Assembly: GCA_019637295.1 (NCBI GenBank)
Contig: JAHBVX010000012.1
Span: 140,183-204,182, forward strand
Length of the DNA: 64,000 nt
Reading direction: 5' to 3'
Source of the DNA: Polyangiaceae bacterium
Lineage (GTDB): Bacteria > Myxococcota_A > Polyangia > Polyangiales > Polyangiaceae
Under the pieces are notes generated by a model that saw nothing but the letters and a program-made list of their open reading frames with translations, did not search any database and was not told where the DNA came from. This document shows, in pieces, positions 57,340 through 64,000 of this stretch (position 1 is the stretch's first letter; every line of letters begins with the position of its first letter). The position numbers and the translations under genes are program-made.

Positions 57340-59001
57340 TTACCTGAGCGCGGCTCGCGTTTCCAGTACCGGGGGCCAGCGGTGCAGCCCGCCGTGGCGC
57401 TCGTCCGAGGGGGGTCGCTCTTCGGTCGGCGGCGTCGTCGGCGGCGCGACCTCGGGCGGGGCGCTCTTGGGGGACACCTTCAGGATGTACGGACGAGCGA
57501 AGTAGGTGGAGCACGCGTAGTGCGGGATGCGGTGGAACTCCCAGTGGAAGTACACGTTCCCGTCGGGCGACACGATCTCGCGCGGGGGTTGTCCGTAGGG
57601 GGACCCTCGCTGCACCGACTCGAGCGCCGCGATGTCGAAGGCCGTCACGCCGCTCGTGTGCGTCACGCCCAGTCGGACGACGCGGCCGTCCTCTTGGCTG
57701 AGCACGATCTCGAGGTGGGTCTTGATCTCCGGCCGATTCATCGGATGCGAGCCCGGGAGGCTATCGAGCGACGCGAGGAAGGAGTCCGCGAAGATCGGAT
57801 GCAGGCGGTTGTGCACGGTGTTCAAATAGCTCGCGAAGGGCACGCGAGCGGTGTTCAGCGCCGTCTGATTGCCGGGTCTGACGCTGGGTACGTAGTTCTC
57901 GATGGCGGCGCGCCACTTCTCGATGCCCATCGACTTCCACGAGCCGCGATGCGCGCTCCGGCGCCGCTCGGAGTCGAGGCGCCGCTCGAGGGCCAGGCGA
58001 TCCCGACCGATGGCCTGGGCCGCGACCTTGGGGCTGAGGTTGAGCTGGACGCCGCTGCGGGTCGTGCCGAGCGCTCCCAGACCGAAGGGTGGCGCGTTCG
58101 GGTCCGGTTTGGGGGGAGGAAGGCGCTTCTTGGTCGACTTCTTCGCCGCCACCGCCTCGCGTGCCTCCCGCGCCCGCGCCGCGCTGTCGGCGCCCTCGGC
58201 GCCCGTCAGGGTGTCTGGGCTGGCCGCCTGCTCGGCCTGCGCCTCGCGCGGGGTCTGGGCCGGGCTCTTCGGCGGCGCTCGGGGCCTCGGGGCCGCGCGG
58301 GCTGCGACCTTCGAGCCGGCCGGCTCGGCCTCCGCCGCCGTCTTGCTGGGCTTGTCCGGCGCGGGCTCGGCCTCGGGCGCGCGGTCGGCGACGCCCTCCC
58401 TGTCCTCCGACTGCGCGACGCGGGTCTCCTCCGAGTTACCCGGCGCCTCCGTCGGTCCGGCGTGATTGCCACCCGGAGTCGGCGTCTTGTCGTTCTGATC
58501 GGTGCTGGTGATGCGCGCGCGCGTCTGCGCCGCGACCTTGTTGGCCTTGTCCGCGATGAACTCCGCGTCGGGGTTCTCTTGATTCGGATCGTCGACGTGC
58601 TGCACCACCGCGATGCGCTTCTTCGCGTCCTGGGTGAGCGGTTGTGCGGGCGTCTCGGGTTTCTTCTCGACCACCTTCAGCTCGGGTTTGGGCGGTTCAG
58701 GCTTGGGCTCCGCTGTCGGCTCGGGTGTGGGGGGCTCGGGCTCGGGCTCCGCAGGCTCGTCTTGGTCCGGGTCCTGCTCCTCGGGGGGGAGCTGCTGGGC
58801 AACCTCGCTCTCGGGGTCCTGCTCCGTCTCGAGGGTGACCTCCACCTCCCCGCCGCCGCCGATGTGGTTCTTCACTACCATGGCGAAGCGGGGGATGCCG
58901 AAGGCCTTGCCGAGCGCCGTGGCGCCCACGCCGAACGCGAAGTGCACGTTGAGCGCCACCGCGACCCACAGCACAATCGGGATTCTCGAGTCGCGCAGCA
59001 T
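57340..59001 (-). CDS. TonB/AgmX-family periplasmic-spanning protein
   Basis: 553 residues. An N-terminal transmembrane segment (IPIVLWVAVALNVHFAFGVG), then a long Pro/Glu/Lys/Ala-rich spacer (about residues 60-300; for example EPEPEPPTPEPTAEPKPE) able to cross the periplasm. A C-terminal globular domain follows (~370-520; NTARVPFASYLNTVHNRLHP, THLEIVLSQEDGRVVRLGVT, and SPDGNVYFHWEFHRI). This is the TonB or AgmX/PglI arrangement for transmitting inner-membrane energy to the outer membrane. No ExbB/ExbD genes are adjacent. The tail after the domain is Pro-rich. Confidence 0.75.
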   Translation of the reverse strand: MLRDSRIPIVLWVAVALNVHFAFGVGATALGKAFGIPRFAMVVKNHIGGGGEVEVTLETEQDPESEVAQQLPPEEQDPDQDEPAEPEPEPPTPEPTAEPKPEPPKPELKVVEKKPETPAQPLTQDAKKRIAVVQHVDDPNQENPDAEFIADKANKVAAQTRARITSTDQNDKTPTPGGNHAGPTEAPGNSEETRVAQSEDREGVADRAPEAEPAPDKPSKTAAEAEPAGSKVAARAAPRPRAPPKSPAQTPREAQAEQAASPDTLTGAEGADSAARAREAREAVAAKKSTKKRLPPPKPDPNAPPFGLGALGTTRSGVQLNLSPKVAAQAIGRDRLALERRLDSERRRSAHRGSWKSMGIEKWRAAIENYVPSVRPGNQTALNTARVPFASYLNTVHNRLHPIFADSFLASLDSLPGSHPMNRPEIKTHLEIVLSQEDGRVVRLGVTHTSGVTAFDIAALESVQRGSPYGQPPREIVSPDGNVYFHWEFHRIPHYACSTYFARPYILKVSPKSAPPEVAPPTTPPTEERPPSDERHGGLHRWPPVLETRAALR

Positions 59002-59112
59002 GGCCCGTCAGGAAAAAACGTAACACCCAGGCCAGGACCCAGCAATGAGCGGCCCGCGGCCGGCGCAAAGCCTGGGAAAATCGAGGAGGCGGCCCCAGAA
59101 GCTCGTAACCGT

Positions 59113-59958
59113 TCAGGGTTTGTCGATGGCTTGCCAGCGATCGGCGATCTCGTCCGCCGTCCACAGGCCACCATCGGCGTCCTTGAGCACGCCAGGCGTC
59201 TCGACCATGCGAAACACCGACAGCTTCCCGCCCGCGACGCCAACGACCAGGCCCGTGCGGTCCCCTGCCAGCTCGCTGGCCAAGAACAGATGCACCGGCG
59301 CCACGTGGTCCGGAGTCAAGCTGTCGAGCTTCGCGAACATGGGCAGATCCTCGGTCATGCGCGTCTTGGCGATGGGCGCGACCGCGTTGACGAAGATCCC
59401 GTGACGCTGCAGCTCGATCGACGCCGTGCGGGTGAGCCCGTAGATACCCGCTTTCGCTGCCGAGTAGTTGGCTTGGCCGAAGTTGCCGACCAGCCCCGAC
59501 ACGCTGGTGGTGTTCACGATCCGCCCGCCGCCCCCCTGCTCGCGCATGCGCCGCGCTGCCGACTGCAAGCACAGGAAGGTGCCCTTGAGGTGGACGTCGA
59601 CCACCGCGTCCCACATCGCCTCATCCATCTTGAGCAGCGTCTTGTCGCGCAGGATGCCGGCGTTGTTCACCAGCACGTCGACGCGGCCGAAGGCGTCGAC
59701 GCCCGTCGCGATGATGGCGTCGGCCCCGTCGGCGGTGGACACGTCGTGACGACTGGCCACCGCCGTGCCGCCCGCCCTGCGGATCTCCTCCACGACCTGG
59801 CCCGCGGCGTCGTCGTCGCTGCTGCTCCCGTCGCGCGGGCCACCGCGATCGTTGACGACCACCTGCGCGCCCTCGCGGGCAAACAAGAGCGCGGTGCTGC
59901 GACCGATGCCGCCGGCAGCTCCCGTGACGATCGCGACCTTGCCTTCGAGGTGTGCCAT
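59113..59958 (-). CDS. Short-chain dehydrogenase/reductase
   Basis: 281 residues from ATG 59958. Classical SDR: NAD(P) loop TGAAGGIG, then LVNNAGILRD, catalytic Ser in NTTSVSG, Tyr-x3-Lys in YSAAKAG. It resembles the dehydrogenase domain of peroxisomal multifunctional beta-oxidation enzymes (VVVNDRGG, then a DDDAAGQVVEEIR motif) and their bacterial relatives. Probably acts on a 3-hydroxyacyl-CoA. The frame continues upstream without a stop through an exported-protein-like segment to a GTG at 60369, so either a fusion protein is made or translation restarts at this ATG. The ribosome site here is weak. Confidence 0.9.
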   Translation of the reverse strand: MAHLEGKVAIVTGAAGGIGRSTALLFAREGAQVVVNDRGGPRDGSSSDDDAAGQVVEEIRRAGGTAVASRHDVSTADGADAIIATGVDAFGRVDVLVNNAGILRDKTLLKMDEAMWDAVVDVHLKGTFLCLQSAARRMREQGGGGRIVNTTSVSGLVGNFGQANYSAAKAGIYGLTRTASIELQRHGIFVNAVAPIAKTRMTEDLPMFAKLDSLTPDHVAPVHLFLASELAGDRTGLVVGVAGGKLSVFRMVETPGVLKDADGGLWTADEIADRWQAIDKP

Positions 59959-60369
59959 GGAGTTCTCGCTCAGAGCGACAGACGAATGATGGCGCTGGGG
60001 TGCTGTCAAGCCGCGCGCGCCGTCGGCGCCACCGCCGTGCAGGAGCAAATCGAGCGCTAGCGCGAGCCCCACGCCCGTCGCTGTGCCGACCGCGTCCCAG
60101 ACCAGATCGCGTCCGCTCGCGTCGCCACCGCCGAGCGCGTCGTGCGCCTCCTTCGCGACCCCCGCGCCCAGGGTGACCGTGCTGGCGAAGGCCGCGCGGG
60201 CCCAGCGCTCCGTGAACAGCCCAGCGCCCACGCCGTAGCCACCGAACCCCAAGCCGAGAGAGACCCCGAAGTGCAAGGCCTTGTCGCGGCCCCACCAGGG
60301 ATCGTGCTGCGCGCGCGCCGGAGCGCAGCACAGGACCACGGCCAAGCCAGCCAGCCAGCGAGTCGCCAC
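59959..60369 (-). CDS. YfiM/DUF2279-like exported segment, in frame with the downstream SDR (no stop codon)
   Basis: Starts at a GTG with AGGAGG six bases upstream. Encodes a signal peptide (ATRWLAGLAVVLCCAPARAQ) and a small domain with WWGRDKALHFGVSLGLGFG, GAGVAKEAHDALGGGDASGR and DLVWDAVGTATGVGLAL, similar to YfiM/DUF2279 periplasmic proteins. After about 137 residues the frame runs without a stop into the SDR coding sequence (codons before it read ALSENS then MAHLEG). A secreted part fused to a cytoplasmic-type dehydrogenase is not logical, so this may be a real fusion, a lost stop codon, or a sequencing frameshift. Recorded separately so both readings are visible. Confidence 0.55.
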
Positions 60370-60407
60370 CGCGGCCTCCTGGCACGCCGGCCCGCCGGCG
60401 ACAATCC

Positions 60408-60443
60408 GCACGCTCGAGCGCGCTCGAGCGCGCTCGAGCGTGC
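60408..60443. repeat. Perfect 36-bp palindrome made of three CGCTCGAGCG units
   Basis: CGCTCGAGCG, itself a perfect palindrome, occurs three times head to tail at 60411-60420, 60421-60430 and 60431-60440. It is flanked by GCA and TGC so that the whole 36 bases read the same on both strands. It lies between the YfiM-like gene start (60369) and the end of the upstream lipoprotein gene (60450). It can fold into a very stable hairpin or serve as a multimeric protein site. It falls about 40 bases upstream of the GTG. Confidence 0.9.
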
Positions 60444-60449
60444 TGCCGC

Positions 60450-60827
60450 TCAGGGGACGCCCGTGTAGTCGTCGATGGACGCGTCGATGGCTGGCGTCTT
60501 CCCGCTGCTGCAGGTCAGGTAGCCCTCCCTGCAACTCGACGGTGGGCGGAGGGTGGGCGAGCCATCGGCGCCACACTCCGGCTTCGCCACGCGGGCGCAG
60601 AACAGGTAGTTGTCGAAGCTCACCGTACAGTCTGGGTAAATCGTCCGCGCCAACTTGCAGCGCTCGACGCAGCCGGGCTCGAGGGGCAGCGAGCAAAACG
60701 CCAGTGCGGCGCGATTACACACCTGTGTGCACAGCTGCTCACCGTCGCTCAACGTCGAGTCCCGGTGAGTCGGTATCGGCCTGTGCTCGCTGCTGCACCC
60801 GAGGCACAGCAAGGCGCACAACGTCAT
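60450..60827 (-). CDS. Small Cys-rich lipoprotein
   Basis: 125 residues from ATG 60827, chosen because it overlaps the stop of the preceding gene in an ATGA arrangement and begins a lipoprotein signal (MTLCALLCLGC). The mature part has about twelve cysteines in CxxxC and spaced pairs (CTQVCNRAALAFC, GCVERCK, CREGYLTC). Together with the next gene upstream it forms a two-gene set with similar Cys spacing, likely derived by duplication. Exported, function unknown. Confidence 0.6.
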   Translation of the reverse strand: MTLCALLCLGCSSEHRPIPTHRDSTLSDGEQLCTQVCNRAALAFCSLPLEPGCVERCKLARTIYPDCTVSFDNYLFCARVAKPECGADGSPTLRPPSSCREGYLTCSSGKTPAIDASIDDYTGVP

Positions 60828-61318
60828 CGCTTGCAGTTGAAGCATGGCCCGAAGTGACCGTTCTGCTCGCAATAGGTGATGCCCCAGCCACTCGGGACGC
60901 ACTGGCAATCCTTCGCGGTGCCCGACGTACAGGTCGTTACCTCGGGTGGACACGTGTTCACGTCGGCGAGCAGGGGCTCGCAGCTTAGAGAAAAAATCGT
61001 GCCATCCACGCATCCTCCCTCACCACCCCCGGTAGCGCTCAGGGCGCACTCCAGATACCAGCGCCACTCTTTGCACGTCGTGCGCCGCTCACAATCCACG
61101 TGGCAGGTAGCCATTGAGCCATCCAGGCATCCCAGGACCTCTCCCCGGTCGCACACGGCGACGCACAGCTCGGACGGAACTAAGTGCCCGCCGCCCGTTC
61201 CGCCGTCGTGTCCGCCACCATCCGAGTTCACGCTACCGCAGGCGCAGGAGACGAAGGCAAGGAGGACGAGGGTTCGCCGTCGCGCTCGGCTGAGCCTGCC
61301 TCCCACGGTCACTGCCAT
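60824..61318 (-). CDS. Cys-rich lipoprotein, sister of downstream gene
   Basis: 164 residues. A basic start and hydrophobic stretch ending VSCAC give a lipoprotein signal. A Gly-rich linker follows, then Cys pairs at similar spacing to the downstream gene: LCVAVCDRGEVLGC, CHVDCERRTTC, CEPLLADVNTC, and a final GPCFNC. Start overlaps the protease stop codon (10 bases), so all three genes may be co-transcribed. No enzyme motif. Possibly an accessory or protective partner for the protease, on position only. Confidence 0.65.
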   Translation of the reverse strand: MAVTVGGRLSRARRRTLVLLAFVSCACGSVNSDGGGHDGGTGGGHLVPSELCVAVCDRGEVLGCLDGSMATCHVDCERRTTCKEWRWYLECALSATGGGEGGCVDGTIFSLSCEPLLADVNTCPPEVTTCTSGTAKDCQCVPSGWGITYCEQNGHFGPCFNCKR

Positions 61319-63375
61319 TGGCCGTTCCAGTACTTGTGCCAGAGTACGTCCAAGCGGCGACCACGTGCCATCACGTCGAGGCGCGAGCTGGACCAGCTCC
61401 CGGCAGTCACGTCCACGAAGGGACCACCTGAGAAGCAGAACCAGCTGCTGCCGGACGGCCAGTAGCCGCCCGTGACTGACCAGGCCTTGGTGCAGACCTG
61501 GTTCGAGTCCTCGCTGCGCGCGAAGGGTCCCATTGTCCCGCGTAGCGCGACACCAGCGCGATGGGGTTGGTGAACCGGAGGCTCGAGTTTGAAGCGGGTG
61601 AAGCTCCAGGTGCTGCCGTCAAAATAGCGGTGAACGACCGTGCCCGGCCAGCAGCTGGGGTGATTCGGATCGAGACTCACACTCAGATCCCAACGGCCGC
61701 AGAGGTGCAGGACGCTGATGCGTCCGGAGCCGAGATACACCGCACTGGGCGTGCCGCGCATCACTGGCTCCGGCAGGCAGTCCCAAGGACCGTAGCCAAT
61801 TCCGGTCGTGTTCGAGTGCTTCACGCATAGCTGGTTGGTCACGGCACGGTGTCCGAACACGCTTACGCGACCGTCACCGTACGCAATGGCGGAGAGCTCG
61901 CCCACGAAACCATGCAGGCCGTGCTCGTCCCACGGCGCCCCCAAGGAGACCTTCTGCCACTGCCCTCCGCGCCAGTACAGCTGCTCGACCCAGCCGTTGT
62001 CCTTGCGGCGATAGAAGACGTCCAGACTGTTGGTGCCGTTTGAGACGGCCACGGGTGAAGAGCCGACCATGCCTGACGTGGAAGGCAGAAGGAACCAACC
62101 GGTCCATCCGGCGCCGCCGTTGTTCGCGTTGGACCAAATGTTGTCCGAGCTGTAGCTGCGCACAAACAAGTCCAGTTGACCCGTGAAGCGTGAGGCGGCG
62201 CCAACGCTGCCGACAATGTTCCCGCCGAGAGTGTGTGTCGATACGCTGGGTGTCCAAGTACCACCCTGGAGGGTCGCGATACGCACATCGCCAGCGATGC
62301 CTCGCGCAAAGAAGGCAACACGGTCCGGCCCGTACTTCGCGGACGTGGGATTGGAAGTGAACGCGACGCCTCCGGTCGCGGGACCGTGAGCACCCCACCC
62401 GCTGAAGTTGTCAGTGACCTGAAACTCTTGAGCCGACGCGATCCGCCACTCGTTGATGCGGTCCACCCGGGCGCTGTTGATCCGTGTCCCCTGATTCCAC
62501 AACCATGTACCCCAGGGCAGCGAGACCGTGTGGTCGGATGTCGCGACGGCGCGGATGTTCTGGTGGTCAGAACTCTTCACCATGGCGGAGCCACTCTGAC
62601 CATCTGTGAAGTCGGCTTCCGTCTCCACCACCTGCGAGTTGTACGCGTTGACCGTTCCGTTGACCGTGTACATGCGCAGGTCTGCGTCATTCGCGTTGCT
62701 GTCGCCTGGGTACGCCGGATTCGGCTCAAAGGGAAAACCGGGCATCGTGAACGACATGCCCGCGACGTCGGCTTGAGCACCTTGGAACCCCACCAGGTCC
62801 TGGAACGACCGATCGAGGCCAACAGCACCGAAGTCGTAGTCGTTGTCTTGGTGGTCAATCCACCCCGTCTGCGCATAGAGCTTGGTGGAATGGGCATCTC
62901 CAAAAGGCATGTAGTTGCGCACCGCGGCGGGCACGACCCGAATGCTCTCGGCCCAGGGTTCGACGTTGGATGGCCAGAGTGGGTTGCGAGCGTGCTCGTG
63001 GTACACACAGTGGCCGGCCGTGAGCGCGAGCCGCGCGCCCACGAGCATGCCGCTGCACATGCTGTAACGCCCCCACGGGTTGTGTGGCCACGTGATCAGC
63101 AACAATACCGTGCGGCGATAACGTACGTCAGTGAGGATCTGATGGTCGGGTACTGGGAAGCGGTCGTCGGAGTTGAACACCCAAGGCTGCTGAACCACAC
63201 CGATGTCACCGGATTGAAGGTGAATGCCGAATCCAGCACTGGGTTCTGCTACACGCTCGTGCTGGCCATCGGGCGCCGAGTGCGGCACGCCGTCCGGAAG
63301 CGGAATTAGGCCATGGAATTCCCGCCGGGTCTCGATGTCCAACACGACAGACTCCTCCTTCTCCGGAGAAAACAC
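61309..63375 (-). CDS. V8-like serine protease with C-terminal beta-propeller (5' part disrupted)
   Basis: This frame encodes 688 residues. Trypsin/V8-like fold with His in LTAGHCVYH (~120), Asp in DNDYDFGAVGLD (~180) and Ser in DGQSGSAM (~260). The C-terminal ~350 residues contain seven or so propeller units of the PLL-lectin or sialidase-like type (for example LDVFYRRKDNG-W, ISVLHLCGRWD, LDVMARGRRLDVLW). The nominal GTG at 63375 has no ribosome site and no signal peptide. The missing N-terminal signal is found in a different frame just upstream (see next entry), so the gene is frameshifted. Predicted to be exported if intact. Confidence 0.8.
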   Translation of the reverse strand: MFSPEKEESVVLDIETRREFHGLIPLPDGVPHSAPDGQHERVAEPSAGFGIHLQSGDIGVVQQPWVFNSDDRFPVPDHQILTDVRYRRTVLLLITWPHNPWGRYSMCSGMLVGARLALTAGHCVYHEHARNPLWPSNVEPWAESIRVVPAAVRNYMPFGDAHSTKLYAQTGWIDHQDNDYDFGAVGLDRSFQDLVGFQGAQADVAGMSFTMPGFPFEPNPAYPGDSNANDADLRMYTVNGTVNAYNSQVVETEADFTDGQSGSAMVKSSDHQNIRAVATSDHTVSLPWGTWLWNQGTRINSARVDRINEWRIASAQEFQVTDNFSGWGAHGPATGGVAFTSNPTSAKYGPDRVAFFARGIAGDVRIATLQGGTWTPSVSTHTLGGNIVGSVGAASRFTGQLDLFVRSYSSDNIWSNANNGGAGWTGWFLLPSTSGMVGSSPVAVSNGTNSLDVFYRRKDNGWVEQLYWRGGQWQKVSLGAPWDEHGLHGFVGELSAIAYGDGRVSVFGHRAVTNQLCVKHSNTTGIGYGPWDCLPEPVMRGTPSAVYLGSGRISVLHLCGRWDLSVSLDPNHPSCWPGTVVHRYFDGSTWSFTRFKLEPPVHQPHRAGVALRGTMGPFARSEDSNQVCTKAWSVTGGYWPSGSSWFCFSGGPFVDVTAGSWSSSRLDVMARGRRLDVLWHKYWNGQWQ

Positions 63376-63647
63376 GGGCTCGGCAGGCCGCTCGACATGG
63401 TTGGCGATGAGGCATCTTCATCGGGACGAACTGCGCGAGGTACTCCGGGTCGAGATACCCCGCGCCGGGGATGCGTGGAGACTCGTCGGGCAACCGCTGG
63501 GCGTCCCCACAACCATACACCGCCGCAACTGCCAGCAACAGCAATGTAACGCGGCTAGCGTGCGCTAGGCGTGCTGCGTGCTGCGTGCTGCGTGCTGCGT
63601 GCTGCGTGCTGCGTGCTGCGTGCTGCGTGCTGCGTGCTGCGTGCCAT
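63376..63647 (-). pseudogene. Detached 5' coding segment of the protease gene (lipoprotein signal, two frame breaks)
   Basis: ATG at 63647 with AAAGGGG just upstream opens a frame that runs through the 7-bp repeats and stops at TAG after 30 codons. A second frame downstream of the repeats encodes a lipoprotein signal, VTLLLLAVAAVYGC, then GDAQRLPDESPRIPGAGYLD and EYLAQFVPMKMP. The protease frame continues as ANHVERPAEPVFSPEKEE one nucleotide out of phase from about 63405. To join ATG, signal and protease, the repeat number would have to be a multiple of three and one base near 63400-63415 be removed. Either the gene is inactive here or expressed by slippage. Confidence 0.6.
63571..63644. repeat. 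Heptanucleotide tandem repeat (GTGCTGC)x10 plus partial copy
   Basis: Ten identical head-to-tail copies of GTGCTGC (plus strand) at 63571-63640, followed by GTGC. The tract lies immediately after the ATG of the protease gene's signal segment on the minus strand. Since 7 is not a multiple of 3, every gain or loss of a unit changes the reading frame. This is the structure of a phase-variable simple-sequence repeat. With 10 copies the frame is closed; with 9 or 12 it would lead into the lipoprotein signal. Confidence 0.95.
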
Positions 63648-63699
63648 ATCGCCCCTTTCGCGCGTAGGTACCAAGAGACTACCGGATCACCCGCCGTCG

Positions 63700-64000
63700 T
63701 CAAGCGCCCCGCCGTGCCCGCGCACCTTTGATCGGTGGTCCCCTGGGGCGAGTTCGCGTGGTCGGTCGTTGGAGCCGAATCGGGGGCCGCTCAACGGAGG
63801 CGGCTGGCATCAGGGCGAGCGCGGTGATGAGCACGGTCCATATCTCCTCGAGTAGGAGCTTCCACGGCATCTGACGTCGCTCATCCGAGCGTTGCGTGAT
63901 GGCGCGATAGATCGCGAGCAGGGTGAAGACGATGCGGCGCAAGATGGCGACGACGAGCATTCCCCGCGGGTGTCCGGTGATCCAAGGGTGGTCGTCTTCG
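63700..64000 (-). CDS. Transposase-like protein, C-terminal part (truncated by window edge)
   Basis: Open frame entering from the right edge and stopping at 63700, about 100 residues. Reads EDDHPWITGHPRGMLVVAIL, then a helix-rich piece RRIVFTLLAIYRAITQRSDE and MPWKLLLEEIWTVLITALAL, with a basic tail. The style (His-Pro-Trp near an acidic pair, RRIVFTLLAIYR) resembles the C-terminal end of DDE-type transposases, but the catalytic core is outside the window. A transposase remnant next to a frameshifted gene would fit a disturbed locus. Low to moderate confidence. Confidence 0.4.
   Translation of the reverse strand, partial: EDDHPWITGHPRGMLVVAILRRIVFTLLAIYRAITQRSDERRQMPWKLLLEEIWTVLITALALMPAASVERPPIRLQRPTTRTRPRGPPIKGARARRGA

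Noticed and set aside
63571..63644. Repeat tract considered as a CRISPR array
   Set aside because: Units are 7 bases with no spacers; it is a simple-sequence tandem repeat.

Overview
The window is high-GC, gene-dense DNA that looks like a chromosome of a large-genome myxobacterium-type organism (Myxococcota, probably Polyangia). This is inferred from gene content, not from a marker gene. The pointers are several bacterial Ser/Thr protein kinases, many Cys-rich lipoproteins with Gly/Ser linkers, Sel1 and TPR lipoproteins, AgmX/TonB-like proteins, and an Alternative Complex III operon joined to a caa3-type oxidase.

Region by region. 1-8.4 kb: the end of a lipid-kinase-like gene, a Sel1-repeat lipoprotein, pyrG, a repeated Cys-rich lipoprotein, a small exported protein, a family-5 solute-binding lipoprotein and a PBP4-type D-Ala-D-Ala carboxypeptidase (dacB). 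8.4-22 kb, minus strand: one uninterrupted respiratory operon actA-actB-actC-actD/E (fused)-actF-unknown-sco-ctaC-ctaD-ctaE-ctaF. It encodes a quinol:cytochrome c/oxidase chain that can work without a bc1 complex. 22-29.7 kb: a UbiA prenyltransferase, an RpoD-like sigma factor, an ABC exporter half, pheS (no pheT next to it), rplT, and rpmI with a structured leader. 29.8-36.2 kb: carB, a coiled-coil protein and a Slt70-like lytic transglycosylase lipoprotein. 36-42.6 kb: a large Cys-rich lipoprotein, an RDD-domain kinase, an OmpA/Pal-like lipoprotein, an AgmX-like lipoprotein and a TPR/PEGA-type protein. 42.6-46.2 kb: an ATP-grasp, alpha-E and transglutaminase trio, with an unusually hairpin-rich 260-base spacer before the transglutaminase. 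46.3-51.7 kb: a lipoprotein, two more Ser/Thr kinases, a DUF1232 protein and an exported protein. 51.9-56.2 kb: an LptF/G-like protein, tatA, an aspartate-type aminotransferase, ctaB (heme O synthase), a 26-residue membrane microprotein, a cytochrome c lipoprotein and a response regulator. 56.3-64 kb, minus strand: a polytopic membrane protein, a TonB-like protein, an SDR enzyme fused in frame to a YfiM-like exported segment, two Cys-rich lipoproteins, and a V8-like protease with a beta-propeller. The protease's 5' end contains ten copies of a 7-bp repeat and is out of frame. A partial transposase-like gene runs off the window end.

The most interesting items are the hairpin-rich leader upstream of the transglutaminase, the heptanucleotide tract and frameshift in the secreted protease, the three-way-junction leader of rpmI-rplT, the ActD-ActE fusion, and the YfiM/SDR in-frame fusion. 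Intergenic regions were read by eye. No tRNA, rRNA or CRISPR array was found.
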